A DNA stretch of 64,000 bases, from the NCBI GenBank assembly GCA_026692865.1, contig JAPLNI010000028.1, forward strand, positions 62,001 through 126,000, in the 5' to 3' direction. This stretch comes from Planctomycetota bacterium (GTDB taxonomy: Bacteria; Planctomycetota; Planctomycetia; Pirellulales; Pirellulaceae). Below are positions 19,585-28,911 of the stretch, piece after piece; position 1 is the first letter of the stretch; every line of letters starts with the position of its first letter. A model generated the notes under the pieces. The model did not search any database. It had not been told where the DNA came from and worked only from the letters and a program-made list of their open reading frames with translations. The position numbers and the translations under genes were made by a program.

Positions 19585-21057
19585 ATGCACTCATGTCTAT
19601 TCTTTTGGTTCTTCCGTAAGGCATTTTTCGTGATGCTGTTTTTTTCTGCATGCCTTTGTAAATGTGCATGTGCCGATGATAAAACACCCAATATTGTTTT
19701 GATTTTCATCGATGACATGGGGTATGCGGACATCGGTCCTTTTGGAGCAACAAACTACTCGACTCCGAACCTGGACCGCATGGCGAGTGAAGGCCGCCGA
19801 TTCACTAATTTCATCGTTTCTTCTGCGGTTTGCTCTGCGTCTCGTGCGGCGCTGATGACTGGTTGCATTCACGAAAGAGTAGGCATCTCGGGCGCTTTTG
19901 GACCGACATCACCGCACGGAATTGCTGCTTCTGAGACCACGCTTGCGGAAATCTGCAAATCCAAAGGCTACGCAACAGCATGTTTTGGAAAATGGCATTT
20001 AGGGAGAGCTGAACGCTTTCTTCCCACGAACCACGGATTCGATAAATACCTTGGTTTACCCTACTCGAATGATATGTGGCCCTATCATCCTGAGGAATTG
20101 GCTAGGAAAGCCACAGGCAAGGCAACCAAATCCAATTACCCACCACTTCCGCTCATTGAAAACCTTTCTGTGGTTGATAACGAGGTCACCGGCGAGGAAC
20201 AGTCGCATTTAACAACGGAATACACAAAACGCTCCGTTGACTTCATCCGCGAGAATCAGAACACACCGTTCTTTCTTTACTTGCCTCATACGATGGTCCA
20301 TGTTCCTCTCTATGTTAGCGAGAAGCACAACAACAAAAGTGGGGCCGGATTATTTGCAGATGTTGTTCAGGAAATCGACTGGTCGGTCGGACAGATTTTT
20401 GACGTGCTTCGTGAACTGAAGTTGGCTGAGAACACACTTGTCATTTTCACAAGTGATAATGGCCCGTGGTTATCGTACGGAGATCACGCGGGATCGGCTT
20501 TGCCATTACGCGAGGGTAAAGGAACAGCATGGGAGGGTGGCGTTCGTGTACCAACTTTGATGCATTGGCCGAATAATATTCCAGCGAATAGTACTTGCAG
20601 CCAACTTGCTTCTACCATCGATATCCTCCCGACCGTCGCAGGAATCATTAACGCTAAGTTGCCAGACATCAAGATTGACGGAAAAGATGTTCGATCTTTA
20701 ATGGTCGATCATGAAAGCCCTTCACCACATGTTTCCTTCCCATACTACTACGCGAAAAATGAACTTCAAGCGGTGCGTGATTCGCGATGGAAGTTAGTCT
20801 TGCCGCACAAGTATCGGTCCCTTCAGGGCAATACGGGTGGCTCCGGAGGCATTCCATCAAACTATAAATTGGTTGACGCAGGACTCGAACTCTACGACCT
20901 CGAATCCGATCCTAGCGAAACCAAAAATGTGGTAGCTTCATTTCCTCAAGTGGTTCTACGACTCCAAGCAGAGGCTAAAAAGTGGCGTCTTGAACTCGGG
21001 GATAGACTCACTGGCGTTGAAGGATCCGAAATACGTCCCGCAGACCGTGCTAACTAA
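19585..21057 (+). CDS. Secreted arylsulfatase
   Basis: Hydrolyses sulfate esters, probably on sulfated polysaccharides. ATG 19585 is preferred because a signal peptide follows (HSCLFFWFFRKAFFVMLFFSACLCKC, cleavage around ADD); a GTG 26 codons upstream is also in frame. Mature part: NIVLIFIDDMGYADIG metal-binding start, then Cys83 in VCSASRAALMTG, the C-x-A-S-R variant of the formylglycine signature, GKWHLG, TSDNGPW and EGGVRVP. About 490 residues, normal for type I sulfatases. The maturation enzyme is not in the window. A terminator follows; the next gene (FAD oxidoreductase) is also secreted. Confidence 0.93.
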   Translation: MHSCLFFWFFRKAFFVMLFFSACLCKCACADDKTPNIVLIFIDDMGYADIGPFGATNYSTPNLDRMASEGRRFTNFIVSSAVCSASRAALMTGCIHERVGISGAFGPTSPHGIAASETTLAEICKSKGYATACFGKWHLGRAERFLPTNHGFDKYLGLPYSNDMWPYHPEELARKATGKATKSNYPPLPLIENLSVVDNEVTGEEQSHLTTEYTKRSVDFIRENQNTPFFLYLPHTMVHVPLYVSEKHNNKSGAGLFADVVQEIDWSVGQIFDVLRELKLAENTLVIFTSDNGPWLSYGDHAGSALPLREGKGTAWEGGVRVPTLMHWPNNIPANSTCSQLASTIDILPTVAGIINAKLPDIKIDGKDVRSLMVDHESPSPHVSFPYYYAKNELQAVRDSRWKLVLPHKYRSLQGNTGGSGGIPSNYKLVDAGLELYDLESDPSETKNVVASFPQVVLRLQAEAKKWRLELGDRLTGVEGSEIRPADRAN

Positions 21058-21081
21058 GATCCCCATTTCTTTAAAAAAGCG

Positions 21082-21155
21082 AAAGGACACGCATTGAGGA
21101 CTGTCATCGAGCAAGTCAAACAAGCCTGTCCTTTATTGTTTTTTATTGTTTTGAA
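21082..21155 (+). terminator. Intrinsic terminator after the sulfatase
   Basis: Stem AAAGGACA (21082-21089) with TGTCCTTT (21127-21134), followed by a T-rich tract. The loop is long (37 nt) and may fold further, GACT/AGTC. Confidence 0.6.
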
Positions 21156-21311
21156 CGACAGCCAGTTTGGTCTAGCGAAAATCAACTATAATCAAGGCTA
21201 TCCAGCCCGTCGCTTGATAGCCACAAGACAAATTTTCCACTCTAAGTCTGGTAGACTATCTTGACATCCTTCCTCTCAGCTACATTTCCCCCCTGCCGTT
21301 GAGTTCTCTCC

Positions 21312-23387
21312 ATGAAATCCTTTTTGGTCGGTATTGCACTTCTTTTTTTGTTTGGCTCGTCTGCGAATATCGCTTTGGCAGATCGCTATGACATCGTTGT
21401 TTATGGTGGCACCAGCGGCGGGGTAACTGCTGCGATTCAAGCGTCTCGACTGGGTAAGTCGGTCGTGTTGATTGAGCCAACCAAGTTTCTAGGAGGACTC
21501 ACGACCGGTGGGCTTGGAGCAACCGACATCGGTAACAAACGAGCGATCGGCGGAATGTCGCGAGAGTTTTACACGCGAATCCATAAGCACTACATCAATA
21601 CCGATAAGTGGACACAAGAAACCCGCGAGGCTTACTTCAAAGATCGTCCCCAAAACGAAGATACAATGTGGACCTTCGAACCAAGTGCGGCCACGAAAAT
21701 TTATGACGACATGATTCGTGAAGCCAAGGTTCCCGTTGTTTTCGGTGAACGGCTAAATCTTGAGAACGGCGTTATCAAAGAGGGTAAGCAAATCGTCAAA
21801 ATTGTTATGGAGAGCGGACGAACCTTTGAAGGAAGTGTTTTCATCGACGCGACCTACGAAGGAGATCTGATGGCCAAAGCAGGTGTCAGTTATCACGTTG
21901 GTCGCGAGTCCAATCAAACCTACGGCGAGACCATCAACGGCTTGCAAATTAAAGGCGCTGTCAAACATCAATTTATCAAGAGCGTTGATCCCTACATTGT
22001 ACCCGGCAACCCTCAGAGTGGTTTGCTTCCAGGCGTAACACCTATGCCCGAAGGAAAAGATGGTGACGCCGATCATCGAATTCAGGCATACAACTTCCGA
22101 CTATGTACAACCGATAACCCTGAGAATCGTCGACCGTGGGATAAGCCAGAGGGCTACAACGAACTTCGCTATGAGTTGCTGTTACGAAACTTGGAAGCGG
22201 GCGACATGCGTATTCCTTGGAATCCCATTTGGATGCCAAATCGAAAAACCGACACGAACAACAACTTTGCATTCAGCACTGACAACATTGGGATGAACTA
22301 CGATTATCCAGATGGGAATTATTCCTTACGAGAAAAGATTTGGAAAGAACACGAACTGTACACAAAAGGCTTGATGTGGACCCTAGCGAACCATCCACGT
22401 GTCCCTGAGAAGGTTCGTGAGGTCTTCAACCGCATCGCACTGACAAAGGACGAATTTTCGGACAACAACAATTGGCCACGTCAAATGTATGTTCGTGAAG
22501 CTCGACGAATGGTGTCAGATTACGTGATGAGTGAAAAGAACTGCAAACGCATTGAAGTCGTTCCAGATAGCGTTGGAATGGGTGCTTACAACATGGATAG
22601 CCATAACACCCAACGATACGTCACCAAAGATGGTTTCGCTCGCAACGAAGGCGACATCCAAATCTCGGTAAGGCCTTATCCAATTAGTTATCGCAGTATC
22701 ATTCCTAAGGCGAGCGAAAGCACAAATCTGCTGGTGCCGGTTTGCCTAGCCGCAAGTCACATTGCTTATGGCAGTATTCGAATGGAACCAGTCTTTATGG
22801 TAATGGGCCAAAGTGCTGCGACGGCAGCCGCTTTAGCGATCGATGGCAAGACCACAGTACAAAACGTTGACTATGCAAAACTTCAAGCACAAATGCTCAA
22901 GGATGGTCAGGTTCTCGACTTCGAGTCTCCACCAATGTCAGCCAAGGTTTCTGTTTCCAAGGAAAAGATCGGCGGAATCGTAGTCGATGATCAAGAGTGC
23001 GAGCGAACGGGATTCACAAGCGAAGGTCACTCTTCAACGCCATACATTAACACCGGTTACCTACACGACGATAACTCAGATAAGGGTGCTCAAAAAGCTC
23101 GCTTCACTCCCAATCTGCCGAAGTCAGGAATGTATCGCGTGTCGATGAGCTACTCGATAAACAAGAACCGAGCGACTAACGTTCCGGTGACAATTCATAC
23201 AGCTGATGGCTATAAAAAAGTAATCGTCAACCAGCAACTGAAACCCACTGTTGATGAACTGTTCTTTCCTCTCGGCACCTTTCGCTTCGAAGCAGGAAAA
23301 AGCGGCTATGTCGAAGTAAGCAACGCCAACACGGATGGACACGTCATCATTGATGCGATGCAGTGGGTCGAAATATCGAAGCCTTAA
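21312..23387 (+). CDS. Secreted FAD-dependent oxidoreductase with golvesin-like C-terminal domain
   Basis: 691 residues with a clear signal peptide (KSFLVGIALLFLFGSSANIALA). The FAD-binding motif follows at once: YDIVVYGGTSGGVTAA, then IEPTKFLGGLTTGGLGATD. The body matches the FAD_oxidored family common in Planctomycetes, with MEPVFMVMGQSAATAAALAI closing the cofactor domain. From about residue 555 a separate beta domain (IVVDDQECERTGF ... YRVSMSYS ... HVIIDAMQWVEI) resembles the golvesin/xanthan-lyase carbohydrate-associated module. The substrate is unknown; location and neighbours suggest periplasmic sugar chemistry with the sulfatase. The peroxiredoxin starts 42 bp downstream. Confidence 0.85.
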   Translation: MKSFLVGIALLFLFGSSANIALADRYDIVVYGGTSGGVTAAIQASRLGKSVVLIEPTKFLGGLTTGGLGATDIGNKRAIGGMSREFYTRIHKHYINTDKWTQETREAYFKDRPQNEDTMWTFEPSAATKIYDDMIREAKVPVVFGERLNLENGVIKEGKQIVKIVMESGRTFEGSVFIDATYEGDLMAKAGVSYHVGRESNQTYGETINGLQIKGAVKHQFIKSVDPYIVPGNPQSGLLPGVTPMPEGKDGDADHRIQAYNFRLCTTDNPENRRPWDKPEGYNELRYELLLRNLEAGDMRIPWNPIWMPNRKTDTNNNFAFSTDNIGMNYDYPDGNYSLREKIWKEHELYTKGLMWTLANHPRVPEKVREVFNRIALTKDEFSDNNNWPRQMYVREARRMVSDYVMSEKNCKRIEVVPDSVGMGAYNMDSHNTQRYVTKDGFARNEGDIQISVRPYPISYRSIIPKASESTNLLVPVCLAASHIAYGSIRMEPVFMVMGQSAATAAALAIDGKTTVQNVDYAKLQAQMLKDGQVLDFESPPMSAKVSVSKEKIGGIVVDDQECERTGFTSEGHSSTPYINTGYLHDDNSDKGAQKARFTPNLPKSGMYRVSMSYSINKNRATNVPVTIHTADGYKKVIVNQQLKPTVDELFFPLGTFRFEAGKSGYVEVSNANTDGHVIIDAMQWVEISKP

Positions 23388-23429
23388 TCTCAAATTACAA
23401 CCTTTCATTACGAAGTAGAGATCTCAAAA

Positions 23430-24068
23430 ATGACAATGTTCAATCACTTCAAAGCAAATATTTCCATGTCCACACATAAATTTCTTATTCTATGTTTGGG
23501 TCTTTGTGTGGGATCCACGTATCTTTCGATGAATACTAAAGCGATGATGGCGGCCGAACTTAAAGTCGGCGACGTTGTTCCAGCTTTTGAAATCACCGAT
23601 GATTCGGGATCGCTTTGGAAATCAACGGATCACGTCGGCAAAAAAGTTTTAGTGGTCTACTTCTATCCTGCCGACATGACAGGCGGATGCACAAAGCAGG
23701 CATGTGGTTTTCGTGATGACTCGGCGAAGCTTACTAAGCTTGGAGCGGAAGTTGTCGGAGTCAGCGGTGATTCAGCATCCAATCATCAGCTCTTCAAGAA
23801 AGCGCATCAGCTCAACTTCACGCTTTTGGCCGATACCGAGGGAAAGGTAGCCGAACTGTTCGGAGTTCCTGTCACCCGTGAAGCCAAAACGATCAAAGTA
23901 CAAATCGAAGGAAAAGAGGAGATGCTAAGTCGCAAGCTTTCAACTAAACGTTGGACCTTTATAATTGGCCTTGATGGGAAATTGGTGTCTAAAAACACAA
24001 GCGTTGTTGCCGCCGATGACAGTCGAGCTGCAATCGATGCTGTTTCTGCTTTAAAGACACAGAAATAG
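23430..24068 (+). CDS. Exported peroxiredoxin of the BCP/AhpC-TSA family
   Basis: Thiol peroxidase, 212 residues. A signal-like segment (FLILCLGLCVGSTYL) precedes the thioredoxin-fold domain, so it probably acts outside the cytoplasm. The active site is YPADMTGGCTKQACGFRDD: this BCP layout has a peroxidatic cysteine in GCT and a second cysteine five residues on that can resolve it. LLADTEGKVAELFGV and RWTFIIGLDGKLV complete the fold. It directly follows the FAD oxidoreductase, which may produce hydrogen peroxide, so a protective role for that enzyme is a reasonable inference. ATG 23466 is an alternative start. Confidence 0.88.
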   Translation: MTMFNHFKANISMSTHKFLILCLGLCVGSTYLSMNTKAMMAAELKVGDVVPAFEITDDSGSLWKSTDHVGKKVLVVYFYPADMTGGCTKQACGFRDDSAKLTKLGAEVVGVSGDSASNHQLFKKAHQLNFTLLADTEGKVAELFGVPVTREAKTIKVQIEGKEEMLSRKLSTKRWTFIIGLDGKLVSKNTSVVAADDSRAAIDAVSALKTQK

Positions 24069-24108
24069 TCGGACCGATCCTGCAAAAATATTCGAATCGA
24101 ACGTAGTT

Positions 24109-24375
24109 TTAAAAAAGAGTGTATACGAATGGAACAATAGCCGATTGCGTTAATGCGACGGCTATTGCTACAAACACTAGCGAAAGCATGAGTGGGACAA
24201 TCCACCACTTTCGGTCATGCACTGCAAGGTGGATGAATTCTTCTAGCAATGTCAACTGCGGCTTGTTTGCTTCTTCTATGAATGTACTAGCCGGATCGGG
24301 CACGATCTGCTTTTGCGATAAGCCTTCCGATTCGTTTGATGAATCAGCAGTGTCTCTTGCAGTTGAGTTTCTCAT
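24109..24375 (-). CDS. Small membrane protein, DUF5989-like
   Basis: 88 residues. A polar N-terminal half is followed by FIHLAVHDRKWWIVPLMLSL and one transmembrane helix to the C-terminus. The RKWW-xx-P motif before a single helix is the mark of the DUF5989 family, which is usually found next to NodU-type carbamoyltransferases. Here it starts 21 bp after the stop of such a gene, which supports the call. Function unknown; probably a partner or anchor of the carbamoyltransferase. Confidence 0.75.
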   Translation of the reverse strand: MRNSTARDTADSSNESEGLSQKQIVPDPASTFIEEANKPQLTLLEEFIHLAVHDRKWWIVPLMLSLVFVAIAVALTQSAIVPFVYTLF

Positions 24376-24396
24376 ATGACGGCCTTGGTTGTGTAT

Positions 24397-26460
24397 TCAG
24401 GATTGTCTAAAGTAATTCTTAGGATTCTTCTTATCCGTGCGAGGTTTCCAATAGCTCTTGGCGTATGCGTCAGTCTCTGGTTCTAATCTTTTCGAAGGGC
24501 TTAAGTATTTTCGGCAAAATCCAATTGGAAAGAAAACGCCGAAATATGCAGCGAGCATAGCTGCTTCGGCGATGATTCGAACGGGAAAGCTGAGCAGTCG
24601 ACGGAACGCAAAGGCCGCTTTCGACATTAAAGTTTCAGGTTCGCTTGTAGATGCATCCTGGAACGATGATCTTTGAGTTACCACATCGGGCACCGATTCT
24701 AAAGTGGGTTGTCCTTCTCGGAGAATTAAAAATCGACCGATACAAAGTGCATCCAATCGTGTCGCATAGAAACAACGAATAGCATCGGCGGGAGTACAAA
24801 CGATTGGTTCATCGCGGAGATTAAAGCTGGTACTAATCAGCAACGGACAATTTGTTCTTCGATGAAACTCCGTGAGTAGACAATGAAAAGTTGGATTGTC
24901 TGATTGAGCGACTGTTTGAAGTCGTGACGTACCGTCTAGATGAACGACACTTGGGAAGCTACAAACGGTATCGGTAGTCGGCTTTGCATGCGCAACAAAG
25001 GTCATTCCAGAACAGTCTGCATTGCCTGGGATCCGAAAGTATGAATCGGCATACTCGACAAGGATTGCAGGCGCGAACGGACGGAAGGACTCGCGCTGCT
25101 TTATTCGAACATTCAGAGTTTCTTTCATGTCAGGCGATCTTGCGTCGGCGAGAATACAACGAGAACCGAGAGCTCGCGGCCCAAACTCCATCCGGCCTTG
25201 AAACCAACCAACTATCTTCTGTGAATCAATTTGTTTTGCAACAGCTTGACATAAGCTTTGCTCATCATCAAACGTTTGATATTGCAGACGCGATTCGTCG
25301 AGCGCGGCAGTAACTTCGTCGTCCGAGAAAGCGGGGCCAAGAAGCAAATTTTGCGATGAACGATTTGATAATGCTCGTCCGTTGCTGGCACTTTTAGAGG
25401 AACGTGGATGCTTTAAAAGTTGATGCCAGACATATTGAGCCGATCCGATCGCGGCCCCACAATCACCTGCAGCGCCATGAACCCACACATTCTCAAATGG
25501 GCCTTCGTCTGCTAATCGTGAATTGGCCACACAGTTCAAGGCGACTCCACCCGCAAGGACAAGATTCTTGCTGCGAGTTCTTTGGTGTGCAGTTTGAGCG
25601 AGACTCAGAACGATTTCTTCCAACGCACTTTGAATGGATGCCGCAATATCTTTGTGTCGATCCAAGATTGGCTCGTCAGGCATACGACGTGGTCCACCCA
25701 AGAGTTGATCAAACTGGGCGTTTGTCATCGCTGTTCCATGACAAAAACGGAAGTATTTCATCCTCAATCGAAACGAGCCATCGCTACGCAAATCAATTAA
25801 TTCTCGGAGTATTACTTCACGATAAATCGGTGAACCATAAGGTGCGAGCCCCATAACTTTGTACTCTCCATCGTTTACTCGAAATCCGAGATATGCAGTG
25901 AACGACGAATAGAGCAGTCCAAGGGAATGCGGAAAGCTTAGCTCTTCGGTCAGCGAAATTTGATTTTGATCTCCGTATCCAATAGCTGTGGTTGTCCACT
26001 CGCCAACTCCATCGATGGTGAGTATCGCGGATTGATCAAAGGGGGAATTGTAGAACGCAGTCGCCGCATGTGATTGGTGATGTTCAATGAAAGCAATTTG
26101 TTTCCGATAGGCGTTATCGAGTGCACGGCGAATCGAGTGTTGAATATGTAGTTTGCTTTGCGTCCACGTGGGGACAGACTGACGAAAGAATGGATAACCA
26201 AATGGGGAAAACTCCATGTAGGTTTCAAGCAATCTTTCGAACTTTGCGATCGGCTTTTCATAGTAGGCTACATAATCGATCTGACTTTTCGAGAGCCCTG
26301 CTTCTCGCAGGCAATACTCGATGGCGTCGCAAGGCATGCTTGCGTCATGCTTGATCCGACTAAATCGTTCTTCTTGAGCAGCTGCAACTACATGCCCATC
26401 AATCAGAATTGCTGCGGCCGAATCATGATAATGGGAGGCAATACCCAGAATCGAGGTCAA
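24397..26460 (-). CDS. NodU/CmcH-type carbamoyltransferase with C-terminal membrane extension
   Basis: 687 residues. The N-terminal ASKHA-type domain starts GIASHYHDSAAAILIDG and holds EHHQSHAATAFYNSPF and LTIDGVGEW; the second domain has LAGGVALNCVANSRL and GRMEFGPRALGSRCILAD, with FNLRDEPIVCTPADAIRCF near its end. It transfers carbamoyl from carbamoyl phosphate to a hydroxyl group, probably of a sugar. After about residue 590 comes an extension: FRRLLSFPVRIIAEAAMLAAYFGVFFPIGF, then SYWKPRTDKKNPKNYFRQS, similar to the separate SxtJ-type small membrane protein often encoded next door. That looks like a fusion. The start overlaps the SGNH gene stop by 4 bp. Confidence 0.88.
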   Translation of the reverse strand: MTSILGIASHYHDSAAAILIDGHVVAAAQEERFSRIKHDASMPCDAIEYCLREAGLSKSQIDYVAYYEKPIAKFERLLETYMEFSPFGYPFFRQSVPTWTQSKLHIQHSIRRALDNAYRKQIAFIEHHQSHAATAFYNSPFDQSAILTIDGVGEWTTTAIGYGDQNQISLTEELSFPHSLGLLYSSFTAYLGFRVNDGEYKVMGLAPYGSPIYREVILRELIDLRSDGSFRLRMKYFRFCHGTAMTNAQFDQLLGGPRRMPDEPILDRHKDIAASIQSALEEIVLSLAQTAHQRTRSKNLVLAGGVALNCVANSRLADEGPFENVWVHGAAGDCGAAIGSAQYVWHQLLKHPRSSKSASNGRALSNRSSQNLLLGPAFSDDEVTAALDESRLQYQTFDDEQSLCQAVAKQIDSQKIVGWFQGRMEFGPRALGSRCILADARSPDMKETLNVRIKQRESFRPFAPAILVEYADSYFRIPGNADCSGMTFVAHAKPTTDTVCSFPSVVHLDGTSRLQTVAQSDNPTFHCLLTEFHRRTNCPLLISTSFNLRDEPIVCTPADAIRCFYATRLDALCIGRFLILREGQPTLESVPDVVTQRSSFQDASTSEPETLMSKAAFAFRRLLSFPVRIIAEAAMLAAYFGVFFPIGFCRKYLSPSKRLEPETDAYAKSYWKPRTDKKNPKNYFRQS

Positions 26461-27956
26461 GGTTGAACCTCGTTATCGGTAAAATTCTTGCGAGCGCGAC
26501 CTTGAGTCCAAAGCATGAGTCCTTCGAGCCGCTGCTTCCCCCGAACAAAATAGTCTTCACCTAATTCCTGTAGGTGATCTCGATAGACTTGCTTTCGATT
26601 GTTTTTCCAATCACTGTTCTCTGGAATAGCCCAAGCTTTGTCGACTAAAAATTCAGCCAATCGTTCACCAAGAAGTTGATGTCCCTCAATGCGGGGATGG
26701 ACATGATCAACTAGCCATTTTTCTCCCACCAATCGATCCGTTGATACCGATTGAAACAACTCGTCAACATCGAACATCCAGGTATTGGTAAGAGTGGATA
26801 GCTTACGAATCAAATCTTGGATTGAGCTTGTAGCTCGAAGAGGGCATACGTCGTAGTCTCTTGCGCGAGTAAGTAGCTGCCGGGCCAGCTCAATGTTTTT
26901 GCGGTCTAGCTCTATCTTGCCCAGGAGATAAAGAACCTGCGAATGACAAGGATCGATCGCTAACAATTGATCCAGTTCTTCACAAATTGCGACTGTGTTC
27001 TTTTGGTTTCCTGGCTCTTGCTGGGCATGCTCGTTGCTTTGGAGTTGCTCGCATCGAGACCAATGTGCTTGAATCGCAGATCGGTCACTTTCGGAGAGGA
27101 CGTTGCTCAACCCGCTTTTGAAAGGCGGGCAATCGCGAACATTAGAGGTAGGTACAAGCAGAATCACAGGAACTCGAGCACTTTGGCAGGCTTCTATCAT
27201 TCTCTCTAGATTCCAAGCCATTGATTTTCCAACGGCATCGGCATTCAAACTGTCTCGATGATACTGTTCCAAGCCACCATGATCATCGAGCAACGCGTTG
27301 ACTTCGCGATGTAGTTTTGTCTTATATTGTTTGTCAGTAGAAATCGCCGAAGAACTGCTGATGCTATTAGAGATAAACTGGACCAATCGAGAAGATTGCG
27401 ACAGACTCATCAATTTCGCAAGAGCCTGAGGAGTATCCTTCCAACCTGAGAGTTCTCTGTCTTCGAGAAACTCGTTATGCCCGCAGTCAATGATGATGAG
27501 ATCTGGCGAGTATTGAAGGACCTCTAACACAATCGGCAGAATTCGATAGCTTGCGTACGACAGACCACCGCAGTTGATTACCTCCCAAGGATGACTGGGT
27601 TCGATCAGTCGCAGATTTTTTTCTAGCCACAAGGGAAATGCGGTTGCTGGTTTGTAGGGTTCGCCTTGAGTGGTAGACCCACCGACACAAAACACTCGAC
27701 GCGTACCAGAAGCCTTATCAGCAGGAAACTCAGCCGGTGCAAACAGTCGCAATCGCTCGGGAGGAATTCGAAGCTGGTCACCATCCCTGACAAAAAGCGG
27801 CGCGATGCGACTGCAATCTAAGAACGGATCAAACGAAGCGGATTCGGCATCACTTGCTACCAAACGAAGAAAGACTTCCAACCCGATGAACGGCAATAGC
27901 CCCAGAAGGACTAATGCACATCGAAGTATCCAGAATCGGGTGGTAGTGCTTCTCAC
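26457..27956 (-). CDS. Membrane-anchored SGNH/GDSL-like hydrolase
   Basis: 499 residues. An N-terminal hydrophobic anchor (WILRCALVLLGLLPFIGLEVFL) is followed by VFCVGGSTTQGEPY, the GDSL-like block I with Ser as nucleophile, INCGGLSYASYR, DLIIIDCGHNEFLEDRE as block III and, near the C-terminus, DHVHPRIEGHQLLGE with the Asp-x-x-His pair. An extra segment around residues 310-350 looks like a TPR hairpin. SGNH proteins with an anchor and a carbamoyltransferase partner are typical of extracellular polysaccharide esterification or de-esterification; the substrate is unknown. Translationally coupled to the carbamoyltransferase. Confidence 0.82.
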   Translation of the reverse strand: MRSTTTRFWILRCALVLLGLLPFIGLEVFLRLVASDAESASFDPFLDCSRIAPLFVRDGDQLRIPPERLRLFAPAEFPADKASGTRRVFCVGGSTTQGEPYKPATAFPLWLEKNLRLIEPSHPWEVINCGGLSYASYRILPIVLEVLQYSPDLIIIDCGHNEFLEDRELSGWKDTPQALAKLMSLSQSSRLVQFISNSISSSSAISTDKQYKTKLHREVNALLDDHGGLEQYHRDSLNADAVGKSMAWNLERMIEACQSARVPVILLVPTSNVRDCPPFKSGLSNVLSESDRSAIQAHWSRCEQLQSNEHAQQEPGNQKNTVAICEELDQLLAIDPCHSQVLYLLGKIELDRKNIELARQLLTRARDYDVCPLRATSSIQDLIRKLSTLTNTWMFDVDELFQSVSTDRLVGEKWLVDHVHPRIEGHQLLGERLAEFLVDKAWAIPENSDWKNNRKQVYRDHLQELGEDYFVRGKQRLEGLMLWTQGRARKNFTDNEVQP

Positions 27957-27965
27957 GATTACGAA

Positions 27966-28859
27966 TTACGTGCCTAAGTTTTCTCTGAAAAAATCGATCG
28001 TGCGTTTCCAAGCAAGCTTAGCTGACGCATCGTCGTAGCGAGGCGTCGTGTCGTTATGGAACCCGTGGTTTGCCTTCTCGTACATGTGGGCTGTGTATTT
28101 TATGCTCGCGGCCTTCAAAGCAGTTTCATATGCAGGCCAGCCCTCGTTGACGCGTTGATCAAGCTCCGCATAGTGGATCAACAATGGAACTTTGATCTTA
28201 GGTACATCGGCAATCGCCGGTTGCCGTCCATAAAAGGGAACGGCTGCCGCGATAACATCAGAAGCACGAACGGCCAATTCGTTAGCGATCCCCCCACCAA
28301 AGCAAAATCCAACTACGCCAACCTTACCGTTGGATTTCGGATGCACCTTGAGATAGCGAGCAGCGGCCATGAAGTCTTGCTTCATTTCTTCAGGATCGCG
28401 CTTGGCTTGAAGATTGCGACCTTCCTCGTCATTGCCCGGATAACCCCCGAGTGGCGAGAGTGCGTCGGGGGCGAGAGCCAGAAATCCTTCTGCCGCAAGA
28501 CGTCTCGCCACATCCGCAATGTACGGGTTGAGTCCTCGATTTTCGTGGACTACGACAACTGAAAGAAGCTTATCGGTCGCTTGTGATGGCCATGCAAGAA
28601 GGCCTCGGATCTTTCCACCACCTTGGGGCGATTCATATTCTATTTGCTCAGTCTTTATCCTAGGATCAGTCGCGGGAACTTGATCGGCCAGGGCGTAATT
28701 CGGCGTTAGTTTTGAAAGAATCGCTTCCGCCGTGAGTCCTCCGACCGTGAAAACTGCTGCTCGCTGAAGGAAATCCCGACGTGCGATTCTTCCATGGGCA
28801 TAGTCGTCGTATAAATCCAAAATTCGCTGATCATATTCACTAGCATTTTCTCGTTGCAT
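27966..28859 (-). CDS. Dienelactone hydrolase family protein, exported
   Basis: 297 residues, alpha/beta hydrolase. The N-terminal [16 protein letters not shown] is a twin-arginine-type signal. Catalytic elements: Cys in [11 protein letters not shown] (the cysteine nucleophile of dienelactone hydrolases), Asp in [10 protein letters not shown] and His in [30 protein letters not shown] is the usual oxyanion-side block. The natural ester substrate is unknown. It sits 52 bp after the peptidase and 9 bp before the SGNH gene within the long minus-strand run. Confidence 0.88.
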   Translation of the reverse strand: MQRENASEYDQRILDLYDDYAHGRIARRDFLQRAAVFTVGGLTAEAILSKLTPNYALADQVPATDPRIKTEQIEYESPQGGGKIRGLLAWPSQATDKLLSVVVVHENRGLNPYIADVARRLAAEGFLALAPDALSPLGGYPGNDEEGRNLQAKRDPEEMKQDFMAAARYLKVHPKSNGKVGVVGFCFGGGIANELAVRASDVIAAAVPFYGRQPAIADVPKIKVPLLIHYAELDQRVNEGWPAYETALKAASIKYTAHMYEKANHGFHNDTTPRYDDASAKLAWKRTIDFFRENLGT

Positions 28860-28911
28860 TTTGATTTTGCTCCTTGTGGATTACTTGAATCGATGACCAG
28901 GTGATCGTGAG

